From: Crocinitomicaceae bacterium
GTDB taxonomy: Bacteria; Bacteroidota; Bacteroidia; Flavobacteriales_D; Crocinitomicaceae
Length of the DNA: 32,820 nucleotides
Direction: 5' to 3'
Assembly (NCBI GenBank): GCA_003247185.1
Contig: QKAV01000065.1
Coordinates: forward strand, 1-32,820
The translations under genes were made by a program, and so were the position numbers. The notes beneath the pieces were generated by a model. That model was not told the DNA's origin. It saw only the letters and a list, made by a program, of their open reading frames with translations, and did not search any database. Below, in pieces: positions 17,102 to 25,509 of the stretch (its first letter is position 1; the number at the start of each line of letters is the position of its first letter).

Positions 17102-20100
17102 ATGGGGAATCAGACGAAAATTATTTTTACTGCGATTGTGTTTTTTCTTTGTAATATTTCCAATTTGTTGGCAGCACCGAAGCCTGGGATGCCGATTTTT
17201 ACTGACAACTTTGACACTCCAGCAACATTTGCGGAAAACTGGGTTGCCAATGGTGCCAAATCTTTGAACGGCCAAATGGTAATAAGGGGTGGGACACCGA
17301 ATCTTCGCATAGACCTCCCTCTTGAATTTTATGTGGAATGTGATGTCGCGCTCCGAAATAAAAAGCAACAATTAGGGCACGGCGGAATTATGATTGGTTC
17401 ATACAGGTTTCAAATTCAGTCAAATGGTAAAGCCTTTTTAATTGCAAAAGATATAGGCGGAAAATCCATCGTAAACTACGCCCCAATTTCTGAATATGAG
17501 ATGGGGAGACCTGTTCGTATTTCAATAGCTCGAACCGTAGATAATGATCTCGCAACATATACTTATTTCATCAATGGGAAAACGTATGGTTCATTTCGAC
17601 AAAACCTTCCGGATAAGGGCAAAGACAACAAACTTGTAATCTCCGGTGATGTTGAAAAAATCACAATTGATAATTTTTGCCTCTCATCTGTAAAAAAATC
17701 GGATAATGAATCCCCGAATCTTACTGTCAACAGTTCTTTCGAGGAATTGCAGGATGGGTTTCCTCTTTATGTAACACGCTTTTTCTATACCATGAATTTC
17801 AGTCTTGGCAAGCAATTTGATTATGACCAGTATATCGCATCAGTTAGTGCAGATCAATTTGAAAAGCACAGCGGTAATTACTCATTGAAGCTTGTTGTCA
17901 ATAAATATGCTTTAAGACATGAGATAGGATTTCACAGTACCGGGAAGGTTGAGGGGAAGCCTGGGGTGATGTCGTTGTGGATGAAATCAGACCGTGATGA
18001 TATGAAAGTACAATTTAACTATACTTATGGACAATATTCGCAAGTATTCAACGTTGGAAAAGAATGGAAACGCTATGAAACGGTGATTCCCAAGCTACAG
18101 AAGCCCAACTTATGGCCGGGAGCTTCGTTACTGGTTCGTAGTGACTTCAATAAAGATGGGGGGACGCTTTGGGTTGACGACGTTCAATGCGAAATTCTTG
18201 CAACAGCCCCGACAGAAGAAGACATTAAATCAGGAAAGACCTTTGCTACTCCGTACCGACCTTCAGAGATTGATAAAACAAAATTTGGGCCTGAGCCAAA
18301 AAATGCCCGAGCGCCCTCGTTCGCTGTCCCTGCATTACCGTCTGGAATTAAACCTTCTGTGGATTTGGATGCATGGAAATCGTATGCAACAAAGGTTGAT
18401 GATTTTCATTATACCAATAAGACCCCGAAAAATAAGACAGAAGTTTTTCTGGCATGCGATAAAGATAATTTATATGTCGGTTACCGCAATTTCGGAGATG
18501 AACTGGCGTTCTATAAAAAGGAACCTTCTTTGTTTACTCATGGCGTGGAATTCTTTTTCGCGCCATCCGAAACAGATAAAAAATTCTTGCACTTTGCTGC
18601 AAACGCAACCGGAGATAAGCGTGCTTATGGACTTGGTGAAGATCCCACGTGTGATATTGAGTGGCGTTGTAATGCTGTTGAAAACAAGACCTATGGAAGT
18701 GTGGATTACTTAGTGACTATTCCTATGGGTAATTTCGCGGATATCAACCTATCTGCTAATTGGCTGATTAACTTGTGTCGTAATGATAGTGTAGCCAAAG
18801 AGCATATTGCATTACCGTCAATCCCGCGAGTTATGTATAAGTCGGTTGATACATGGGCTAGAGTTTCATTTCCTGATGAGATTATTCGAGCCAATTCTAT
18901 TGGAGTGGATAAGGTAACGATCGTTGATATTTCCGGAAACAGGCAGCTTGGTCTTGATGTCAAGAATTCTACCGGAATAAAACAGGACATCAAAATCAAA
19001 GCTATAAATTTGACTGAAGGAAAAAAAGTAATCGCCGAAAAGGAAATTGCGGTGCCTGAAGAAGGCAAAGCAGAAGTTCTTTCTCCAATAAACGGTTCAG
19101 CCAAGAAAATCGCAGTTTCTTTTCGAGACTCTGCCGGGAAACTGTTATTTAACCGCAATCTTATACCAGCGGAAGAAAAATCTGTTTCCGTGCTCGGGCG
19201 TCTTTCTTTTTACATGAATGAACCTGAGGCTATTTTTCGTTGTAATGTAAACATACCTAATGCAGAGAAACACCAGGCTTTGCTGACGTGTGCGGGAAAG
19301 CAGGTTAAAATTCCTGCTGCTGAAAAATTCACTATAAATTTTCCTCTTTCAGATGTTAAGCCTGGAACATATGATGCAGAGCTTTCAATTATAGATGGTG
19401 AGCGAAAAGTAGCTCGAACAGCAATACCACTTATTAAGCGAGAGTTTCGTGAAAACGCAACACAAATCAACCATTTTTCTCGTTCTGTTGTTGTTAACGG
19501 TAAACCGCTGTTCATGTTTGCTCCGTTCTTGGGTGATTTCAATCATTCACATATATTCACGGCGGATACTGCAGTAAAAATGTTGGAAATATTTGACCGT
19601 TATGGGTTTAATTCCATGCATTTTCTTCTCGATCCCCAAAACGAAAAAGCCATTACAAGCGCAAACGCATTTCTAAGCACTGCTGATAAAAAGAACCTTT
19701 CTTCTATGATTTGGATAAAAAACCATGATATGAAAAATCCTGACTTTGAAAAAGTTATAACTCGAGTAGGCGGGAAAAATATTATTTCCTATCAGGTTCT
19801 GGATGAGCCAGAGTTGTGTGTTACAGCCGAGTGGACATTGGCTTATTTGCGTAAGCACAGAGGTTTTTTTCCGTACCACCCTATGCATATGAATAACACC
19901 GTACTTGGAATTCCTAATAATTTTGCGAACTTGGAAACCGATATCCTTATGCTTGATGATTATCTCACCAATGGAGAAAAGAGAACTGTTTATTCTGTAA
20001 TCCATATGGCGGATTTAATGTGGGAAATTGGAAAAGAAAAAGGGACACCCTGTTATTTCTTCCTTGTTGATAATAATTGGCCTCTTCATCACCGAGAACC

Positions 20101-20527
20101 ATCCTATGCTGAGCAGATCGCTCAATGTTATGGAGCAATAGCTTCTGGCTGTACAGGAATTTCACTTTTCTTTGGTTGGGCGCAGACTCCGGGAAATTGG
20201 AAGGCTAGTGTTCAGCTTTCCAAAGAAACAACGGTGCTGAATGATGTTCTAACCAGCGAAGAAGAATGTGAAGACGCAACATCTACAGGAGAATCGAAGT
20301 ATCTTAGGTGTCGAACAAAAAAGTACAACGGATATCTTTACCTTGTTACCTGCAATATTGATTCCACACCAGCAAATCAAATCACGTTTACACTACCTTC
20401 AAGCTACGAATATGAAGGCCAAGTAGATGTTATGTTTGAAGACCGCCAATGCGAAATCAAGGAAGGGAAATTTATTGATAATTTTGATAAATGGTCGCGG
20501 CACGTTTATCGTATTAAGATGAAATAA
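17102..20527 (+). CDS. Giant secreted multidomain glycan-binding/putative glycoside hydrolase protein
   Basis: Secreted 1141-residue protein. In order: signal peptide (about 1-24, ending LLAA); a jelly-roll domain (TDNFDTPATFAENW, about 30-200); a CBM4/9-like module from NSSFEELQDGFP to GTLWVDDVQCE (about 212-365); a CBM9/DOMON-like region (EVFLACDKDNLYVGYRNF ... VEFFFAP, about 410-590); an Ig-like stretch (about 610-785); then SRSVVVNGKPLFMF and a TIM-barrel-like region (about 795-1055) with VLDEPELC. Glu902 in DEP resembles the NEP acid/base motif of clan GH-A. A small beta region ends the protein. AAGGA lies seven bases before the ATG. It is fourth in the P2 operon. A full-length paralogue lies at 26500. 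Binding modules confident; catalysis is inferred, and no characterised family was recognised. Confidence 0.88.
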   Translation: MGNQTKIIFTAIVFFLCNISNLLAAPKPGMPIFTDNFDTPATFAENWVANGAKSLNGQMVIRGGTPNLRIDLPLEFYVECDVALRNKKQQLGHGGIMIGSYRFQIQSNGKAFLIAKDIGGKSIVNYAPISEYEMGRPVRISIARTVDNDLATYTYFINGKTYGSFRQNLPDKGKDNKLVISGDVEKITIDNFCLSSVKKSDNESPNLTVNSSFEELQDGFPLYVTRFFYTMNFSLGKQFDYDQYIASVSADQFEKHSGNYSLKLVVNKYALRHEIGFHSTGKVEGKPGVMSLWMKSDRDDMKVQFNYTYGQYSQVFNVGKEWKRYETVIPKLQKPNLWPGASLLVRSDFNKDGGTLWVDDVQCEILATAPTEEDIKSGKTFATPYRPSEIDKTKFGPEPKNARAPSFAVPALPSGIKPSVDLDAWKSYATKVDDFHYTNKTPKNKTEVFLACDKDNLYVGYRNFGDELAFYKKEPSLFTHGVEFFFAPSETDKKFLHFAANATGDKRAYGLGEDPTCDIEWRCNAVENKTYGSVDYLVTIPMGNFADINLSANWLINLCRNDSVAKEHIALPSIPRVMYKSVDTWARVSFPDEIIRANSIGVDKVTIVDISGNRQLGLDVKNSTGIKQDIKIKAINLTEGKKVIAEKEIAVPEEGKAEVLSPINGSAKKIAVSFRDSAGKLLFNRNLIPAEEKSVSVLGRLSFYMNEPEAIFRCNVNIPNAEKHQALLTCAGKQVKIPAAEKFTINFPLSDVKPGTYDAELSIIDGERKVARTAIPLIKREFRENATQINHFSRSVVVNGKPLFMFAPFLGDFNHSHIFTADTAVKMLEIFDRYGFNSMHFLLDPQNEKAITSANAFLSTADKKNLSSMIWIKNHDMKNPDFEKVITRVGGKNIISYQVLDEPELCVTAEWTLAYLRKHRGFFPYHPMHMNNTVLGIPNNFANLETDILMLDDYLTNGEKRTVYSVIHMADLMWEIGKEKGTPCYFFLVDNNWPLHHREPSYAEQIAQCYGAIASGCTGISLFFGWAQTPGNWKASVQLSKETTVLNDVLTSEEECEDATSTGESKYLRCRTKKYNGYLYLVTCNIDSTPANQITFTLPSSYEYEGQVDVMFEDRQCEIKEGKFIDNFDKWSRHVYRIKMK

Positions 20528-20578
20528 CATTATTGTTATTGCTTTAAGTATATTTAAAACTTTAGAAAAGGAATTGTA

Positions 20579-21166
20579 ATGAAAAATTTAAAACTTGCTA
20601 TAATCATGGCATCTATGTTTGGTGCATTGGGACTCGTTGCTGCGGAACAAGATATCTCTAAGCCGACCGACCAATCGTCACAAGAAGGAAATATTATTTA
20701 TCAAGATGATTTCTCCAATAAAGAGTATGTCAGTAAGAATTGGAAAAGAGTAGGTGGGATAATTGATGTTGATAATAAAAAGCTGATTAATTGGGTTGGT
20801 TCATTGAATGTTAAAATCCCCAAAGATATCTCTTGTTGTATTAGCGTAGATTACATTGCGGATGCACCAGCTAACAAAAAACAAACCGGCTGGGTTGGCA
20901 TCCTTCTTGCAAGTGATATTGCTTGTCGTGTTTGGATTCCTTTTGGCGCGCACCAGAAGACTGGAGATTTGGAATACGGAAAATCATTCGAATTTTCAGT
21001 AGAGATTATTCCCGATGTTGCAGAAAAAGAAATTTCCATATTAACGCGAGTAAATGGAAAAAAAATTCATGAGCAAACTGTTGATATGAGAGGAACCGAT
21101 TGGACTGTTCAGCTATACTCATATTGGCAGGGGGCGTTTAGTAATTTCAAAATTACTAAAAAGTAA
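20579..21166 (+). CDS. Small secreted jelly-roll protein
   Basis: A secreted 195-residue protein with a signal peptide (MKNLKLAIIMASMFGALGLVAA). The mature part starts IIYQDDFSNKEYVSKNWKRVGG and ends WQGAFSNFKITKK, the pattern of a single concanavalin/LamG-like beta-sandwich. The opening DDF...NW resembles the first domain of the giant protein encoded just upstream, so it may be a free-standing relative of that module. AAAGGA precedes the ATG by six bases. The upstream gene ends 51 bases away, so both are probably on one transcript. Role probably carbohydrate binding; no catalytic residues recognised. Confidence 0.75.
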   Translation: MKNLKLAIIMASMFGALGLVAAEQDISKPTDQSSQEGNIIYQDDFSNKEYVSKNWKRVGGIIDVDNKKLINWVGSLNVKIPKDISCCISVDYIADAPANKKQTGWVGILLASDIACRVWIPFGAHQKTGDLEYGKSFEFSVEIIPDVAEKEISILTRVNGKKIHEQTVDMRGTDWTVQLYSYWQGAFSNFKITKK

Positions 21167-21308
21167 TCGCAAAATTTATTAGGCGAAGATATAAGATGAA
21201 TTGGCGAATTAACTATATAGAAAATAATATTTAAAAACATATGTCTTTATTGCTGCCAATAAAATTTTGACACATTATACCAATCTAAATCATGATAGGA
21301 ATTTTAGG

Positions 21309-22361
21309 ATGACGGTTATTGCGCATTATGGTGAAAACATCTTAGATCAATACGGTATACCTGTTAATGCACATGGAGGATGTATTCTTCATTATGGGGG
21401 TACATACTATTGGTACGGAGAACATAAAACAGAAGGAACGGCCGGCAATCTGGCTCATGTTGGAGTACATGTGTATAGTTCGACCGATCTATACGCATGG
21501 AATGATTGCGAGATAGCACTGGATATCCGAGAAAACAAGATCCCCGATCTTCTAGATGGTTGCATCATCGAACGTCCCAAAGTTATTTTCTGTCAGAAAA
21601 CTGGAAAATTTGTAATGTGGTTTCATTATGAAGATGGAGACGGGACTTATCACCAAGCGATGTGTGGAGTGGCTGTCTCGGATTTCCCAGAAGGTCCCTT
21701 CCATTTCGTAAAAAAATTCCGACCAGATAAAGAAGTGTGGCCACTAGGTGATCAGGAGTTTTTTCATGATCCAGAAAGTATTACAGATGCAGAAGCGATA
21801 ATTCCCCAACTCGGCGGATCAGAATGTCCAGAAGCAAAAGGGGTGAACTATGTTGGTGTCGGTTATTACGAAGGACAGCAATCGCGCGACATGACTCTTT
21901 TTCAAGATGATGACGGAAAAGCGTATTTGGTTTATTCTTCAGAGGTCAATAGTACCCTGCATATATCTGAGCTTACCGAGGATTATACAGATTGTGCGGG
22001 ACGCTGGACTCGCGTTTTTCCGGAGCGTTGGATGGAGGCTCCCTGCGTATTTAAGCACGATGGCAAATATTATTTCATCGGCTCCGGTTGCACTGGCTGG
22101 GCTCCCAATGCTGCTCGTTCAGCCGTTGCAGAATCTATTTTTGGTCCGTGGCGGGAATTAGGGAATCCAGCCATCGATCAGGGGGGAGATACGACATATG
22201 AAAGCCAAAGCTCTTTTGTGCTAACGTTGACGGATGGAAATTTTTTATATATGGGTGATCGTTGGTGCCCGGAGAATGCTATTGATGGGCGCTATATCTG
22301 GCTTCCTATTATTTTTGAAGATGGTAGACCGGTTATTCAAAAAAGCATGACTAAATCGTAG
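21309..22361 (+). CDS. GH43-like five-bladed beta-propeller glycosidase (galactanase-like)
   Basis: A cytoplasmic GH43-fold enzyme of about 350 residues. Seen: PVNAHGGCILHYGGTYYWYGE near the N-terminus, IIERPKVIF with Glu88, DDDGKAYLVYSS, WMEAPCVFKHDGKYYFIGS with Glu243 as general acid, and TYESQSSFVL with Gln300. The usual Asp base of GH43 is absent from its normal place; the Glu/Glu/Gln set and the NAHGG motif recall exo-beta-1,3-galactanases of GH43 subfamily 24. The start at 21309 is chosen because AGGA lies eight bases upstream; an upstream in-frame TTG at 21267 has none. The preceding gap (142 bases) may hold a weak promoter. It is followed after 11 bases by an SGNH esterase, so the pair is coupled. 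Subfamily assignment is from memory. Confidence 0.87.
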   Translation: MTVIAHYGENILDQYGIPVNAHGGCILHYGGTYYWYGEHKTEGTAGNLAHVGVHVYSSTDLYAWNDCEIALDIRENKIPDLLDGCIIERPKVIFCQKTGKFVMWFHYEDGDGTYHQAMCGVAVSDFPEGPFHFVKKFRPDKEVWPLGDQEFFHDPESITDAEAIIPQLGGSECPEAKGVNYVGVGYYEGQQSRDMTLFQDDDGKAYLVYSSEVNSTLHISELTEDYTDCAGRWTRVFPERWMEAPCVFKHDGKYYFIGSGCTGWAPNAARSAVAESIFGPWRELGNPAIDQGGDTTYESQSSFVLTLTDGNFLYMGDRWCPENAIDGRYIWLPIIFEDGRPVIQKSMTKS

Positions 22362-22372
22362 GAAATAATGGC

Positions 22373-23635
22373 ATGAAGATAAAACTTTTACAAAACCATG
22401 ATTGGCTATTTCAATGTGAAGATACAATTCTGACGTTATGCCCTCCTTCTCCTGTTGATGTTACTGACGAAGTATATGAGCAACTTCCCGAATTTAATCA
22501 AAATGCTTGTCCGTGGGCTAAAGGCATTCCATTAAAAGGCGTGGCTGCCTATGAATGCAGTTTGACAGGTGCTTTTGTTGCTGAGTCTATTCGCGTTGAA
22601 ACGCTAACCGGAGAACTTCTTAATGCAGAACAAGACTATGAGATTGATTCTTTATGGGGTTTGATTGGGCGTTTACCACAAGGACGAATTGCCGAAAACG
22701 AAGCAGTAAAAATCAGTTATCGTTATTATCCATCACGAATGGATTCCGTGTTTAGGGATCGTTCTGATACTTTGAGCGTCCGTCAGGGAAGAAATGCATT
22801 GGCAACGCCTGAGGCTCCCGTGATGCAAGAGGGAGAGGAGCGTCTCATAAATATTTTTTATAGTGGTAAGTGCGAGCAACTGACAGACGAAATGATTTAT
22901 CCAATCCTTGAGCCGGAATTTTCATGGCCGGATGAGTTTTCATGGGCAATCCCAAATAAATCACTGTCAATGCTGGATGCTGGAAAAAAGGTTAAAATTC
23001 TTGCGTGGGGCGATAGTGTGACTGAAGGCGCCTATTTGCCAGAAAAAGACCGCTGGCAAAATCAATTCGTTGAAGCGTTGCCTTCACTTTTCCCTCAGGC
23101 AAATGTTGAACTGCAAACCGTCGGATGGGGTGGAAAAACTATGACTGCATATTTTTCGGAACCATCAGGCTCCATCCATAATTATTGTGAGCAAGTTTTG
23201 GCAAAAAAACCAGATTTGATAATCTCTGAATTTGTTAATGACGCAGGTCTGTCACCTGAAGAATGGAAAAATAATTATTCTCGTTGTCATGATGACTTCC
23301 GTTCCGCCGGAATAGAATGGATCATTTTAACCCCTCATTATGTGCGTCCTGATTGGATGGGGTTTATTTCAGGAAAAGAAATCGACGAAGATCCGCGACC
23401 TTATGTGAAGTTTCTGCGAGAATTTGCGAAAGAAAGGGAAGTTCCGTTGGCGGATGCTTCTTTGCTTTACGGGCATCTCTGGAAAGAGGGCATCCCCTAT
23501 CAGACAATGATGGTTAATGGCATTAATCATCCGGATCGTCGAGGCATGGCGCTCTTTAAAGATGCTTTGATGCATTTAATGGCGGCGTGTAAAAATAATT
23601 CCAATACCCCACCGATGCACCCATCATTAGCGTAG
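22373..23635 (+). CDS. SGNH/GDSL-family esterase with N-terminal beta domain
   Basis: Cytoplasmic SGNH hydrolase, probably a sugar-ester deacetylase. Residues of about 1-200 form a beta-rich domain of unknown kind (it includes AYECSLTGAFVAESIRVETL). The catalytic domain starts at KILAWGDSVTEGAY with Ser215, followed by VGWGGKT (block II Gly), ISEFVNDAG (block III Asn) and NGINHPDRRG with His386. The Asp that normally precedes that His appears to be Asn (VNG), a change worth noting. There is no signal peptide. The ATG has AGGA nine bases upstream and lies 11 bases after the GH43 stop. It probably deacylates the same imported oligosaccharide that the GH43 enzyme cuts. Confidence 0.85.
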   Translation: MKIKLLQNHDWLFQCEDTILTLCPPSPVDVTDEVYEQLPEFNQNACPWAKGIPLKGVAAYECSLTGAFVAESIRVETLTGELLNAEQDYEIDSLWGLIGRLPQGRIAENEAVKISYRYYPSRMDSVFRDRSDTLSVRQGRNALATPEAPVMQEGEERLINIFYSGKCEQLTDEMIYPILEPEFSWPDEFSWAIPNKSLSMLDAGKKVKILAWGDSVTEGAYLPEKDRWQNQFVEALPSLFPQANVELQTVGWGGKTMTAYFSEPSGSIHNYCEQVLAKKPDLIISEFVNDAGLSPEEWKNNYSRCHDDFRSAGIEWIILTPHYVRPDWMGFISGKEIDEDPRPYVKFLREFAKEREVPLADASLLYGHLWKEGIPYQTMMVNGINHPDRRGMALFKDALMHLMAACKNNSNTPPMHPSLA

Positions 23636-23637
23636 AG

Positions 23638-23817
23638 TTATGGGGGAGATCGCACTGAATCCCTGTTTCCGCTAGTTCCTCTATCATCCAATAGATCAGT
23701 AATGTGATAAAAATTACTAATATGCAATTTCCCCCAAAAGTCTCTAGCAAAATCATTTTTTAATCTTCGCCAACAGATAATTAATTGTTTTTCGGTATAT
23801 CCTTCTGTAGAAAGCAT
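23638..23817 (-). CDS. Possible small protein of 59 residues, unrecognised
   Basis: An open frame from an ATG at 23817 to TAA at 23638, only two bases beyond the stop of the convergent SGNH gene. It begins MLSTEGYTEKQLIICWRRLK and continues with a soluble, protein-like composition (two Trp, balanced charges, ITDLLDDRGTSGN). It fills the spacer neatly. Against it: no ribosome-binding site is visible before the ATG, and I recognise no family. It may be the tail of a decayed gene or chance. Confidence 0.22.
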   Translation of the reverse strand: MLSTEGYTEKQLIICWRRLKNDFARDFWGKLHISNFYHITDLLDDRGTSGNRDSVRSPP

Positions 23818-24007
23818 AACGATCGATGTACTAAAAGTTAATACTGTATTTGAATTTTGTTAGAGCCTCTAAATCTGTTCTCATTTGGATATTCTACTCA
23901 TATCACAGCATTTCTCATATATTTAGCGAACTGCCGTAAGCCCATTCGGTTGATAATGGAATAAATACATATTTTTTGCGATGGAAGGAATTCGCCACTT
24001 ATATGAA

Positions 24008-24071
24008 GTCTATAATTTATATAAAACTGTCTCTTATGTCTATTGTTGAGTATAAGCTCATGTGTTATACT
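24008..24071 (+). promoter_or_regulatory. Promoter P3 with three-part operator, near-copy of P2
   Basis: The same layout as P2 is seen: GTCTATAAT at 24008, GTCTCTTAT at 24029 and GTCTATTGT at 24038 (distances 21 and 9), then -35 TTGTTG (24043-24048), a 17-base spacer and -10 TATACT (24066-24071). Homology to the P2 region extends both upstream (to about 23990) and downstream (TTCTTTCAT and TAATAAC), past what a binding site alone would need, so it arose by duplication. It probably drives the oxidoreductase-epimerase-giant protein operon through a long leader. Confidence 0.72.
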
Positions 24072-24117
24072 TCTTTCATTAATAACCAGAATCTAAATAA
24101 ATAGCAGAGGGAATAAA

Positions 24118-24180
24118 ATTGGGCTTCCGTATCGATTGAAAACACAAAGAATATTCTGATTAGCTCTATTATTTATTAGT
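24118..24180 (+). pseudogene. Remnant of a gene start related to the 14107 gene
   Basis: From an ATT at 24118 the frame reads GLPYRLKTQRIF, a stop (24157-24159), then LALLF. This follows the N-terminus encoded at 14107 (EHTYQLKTQNAQLTLSL): LKTQ matches exactly and the later Leu positions line up in the same frame. AGAGGGA sits just upstream where a ribosome-binding site would be. The start codon looks mutated (ATG to ATT) and only about 20 codons are traceable, so this is a short decayed fragment and could be over-read. Confidence 0.35.
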
Positions 24181-24327
24181 GACTATATGATTCATGTTAT
24201 TAATTGCCATTCATGAAGATTATCGAAATATTCAAAGATAACAACTGACAGAGTATAAAGCATTTGTACCATTTCCCATCTAAATCGAAATTATTGAAAT
24301 AACTCATGATTATACAGGAGATACGTT

Positions 24328-25452
24328 ATGACCACAAAAAAACAGTTGCCTATCGGTGTTGTAGGCCTTGGTATGGGGCAACATCACGCCTGGGCTTCAC
24401 TTCGGGAACCGTCTGTTAAATTGGCAGCTATTGCTGAGCCGGATGAAAAGAGGTTTAATGAATTCAAATCTCTTACAGCTAAAACGCTAGGAAAAAAAAT
24501 TGCTGAAAAGCTCGATAAGATCCCTCGGTTTGATGATTATAAGACGATGGCTAAATCTGGCGAAGTTGAAGCCATTAGTATTGCTCTTCCAACAGATATG
24601 CATTATGAAGCCACTCGCTTTTGCCTACAACATGGTTTGCATGTTATCTGTGAAAAGCCCCCAACAACTAACGCCGCGCAAATGGTCAAACTCGCTCGCA
24701 TTGTTTACGAAAAGGGGCTTACTTACTCTTTTGTGAGACAGCAGCGTTTCACTCCGAAAATGATGGCTTGCCGCGAAATGGCATTGAAAGGGACATTAGG
24801 GCGTGTTTACCACGCTGAAAGTCACTGGTTACGTTGTCGGGGTATTCCTTTCCGTGGTGGTTGGGGAGTAAATAAAGATACCGGAGGCGGTGTGCTGCTC
24901 GATCTTGGCATACATCAAATTGACGATGCTTGGTTCTGTATGGGAAACCCAGTACCAGAAGCAGTCTTTGGTGGTATGCACTGTGCATTCGACTATCTGG
25001 CAAAAGGCAAAAAGCTATCTCATCCTTACAATGCTGACGATTTATCTGTTGGGATGGTTCGCTTCGCTGATGGTGCGACGCTCAGCCTATCCACGTCCTT
25101 CGCTATGAACCGCGTTCACCCCGAGATGCTGAAGAAAACTATAGTGCCTGGTTCTGATTGGCAGGAATTACATGTACTTGGATCTCATGCAGGGGTTGAT
25201 GTATACCGTGGGAAAATGGTAGCAAACCACCCGAAAGGGGTTTCAATAAAAGAGTTGCCAATGTCCAAAAAAATAGCCAATATGACCTGCGGTTTCGAAG
25301 GGCTTATTGCGGATTTTGCCAAGGCGGCTCTGACAGGAGAAGAGCCACTTAACTCGGCTCGTCAAGCGATACAATTGATGTATATGCTTGAGGCTATTGG
25401 AAAATCAGCTGAGACAGGCAAGGCGGTTCCTGTCAAAATAGTTAATCTTTAG
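24328..25452 (+). CDS. Gfo/Idh/MocA-family NAD(P)-dependent oxidoreductase
   Basis: Cytoplasmic sugar or cyclitol dehydrogenase of the Gfo/Idh/MocA family, 374 residues. Seen: an N-terminal Rossmann motif GVVGLGMGQHH, the ISIALPTDMHYE strand, the family CEKPPTTNAAQM motif (EKP Lys near residue 111) and GGGVLLDLGIHQIDDAW in the C-terminal domain, where the Asp and His belong to the usual catalytic set. AGGAG lies seven bases before the ATG. It is the first gene of the P3 operon, 57 bases before a sugar epimerase/isomerase-like gene. This pairing is common in pathways that oxidise a hydroxyl of a glycoside or sugar acid to a keto intermediate. The exact substrate cannot be told. Confidence 0.93.
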   Translation: MTTKKQLPIGVVGLGMGQHHAWASLREPSVKLAAIAEPDEKRFNEFKSLTAKTLGKKIAEKLDKIPRFDDYKTMAKSGEVEAISIALPTDMHYEATRFCLQHGLHVICEKPPTTNAAQMVKLARIVYEKGLTYSFVRQQRFTPKMMACREMALKGTLGRVYHAESHWLRCRGIPFRGGWGVNKDTGGGVLLDLGIHQIDDAWFCMGNPVPEAVFGGMHCAFDYLAKGKKLSHPYNADDLSVGMVRFADGATLSLSTSFAMNRVHPEMLKKTIVPGSDWQELHVLGSHAGVDVYRGKMVANHPKGVSIKELPMSKKIANMTCGFEGLIADFAKAALTGEEPLNSARQAIQLMYMLEAIGKSAETGKAVPVKIVNL

Positions 25453-25509
25453 AATTTCAATTAATCAAATGGCTGTATATTACAGCGAAACAAAATATGA
25501 AAGGTTAAA

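Larger units (their letters stand above)
23636..24327. other. Intergenic region: small ORF, promoter P3 and decayed gene start
   Basis: This 692-base spacer separates the P2 operon from the next one. It contains a 59-codon minus-strand frame at its left edge, the duplicated promoter block at 23990-24086, and a gene-start remnant at 24118-24180 (each entered separately). From 24181 to 24310 it is AT-rich, with stops in all frames and nothing I recognise. The true leader of the 24328 gene would be about 250 bases if P3 serves it. Confidence 0.5.

Noticed and set aside
18141-18713. 190-codon plus-strand frame inside the giant protein gene.
   Set aside because: It is out of frame with a convincing multidomain gene and shows no domain; a shadow.
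21213-21281. Possible fourth copy of the shared promoter before the GH43 gene (ATGTCTTTATTGCTG, then TTATACC).
   Set aside because: Only the last repeat is recognisable, the upstream two are missing and the spacing to the -35 and -10 differs, so it may be chance in AT-rich sequence.
23556-23756. Minus-strand frame with a hydrophobic segment (ILVIFITLLIYWMI).
   Set aside because: It overlaps the end of the SGNH gene, has no ribosome-binding site and shares its sequence with a better frame at 23638-23817.
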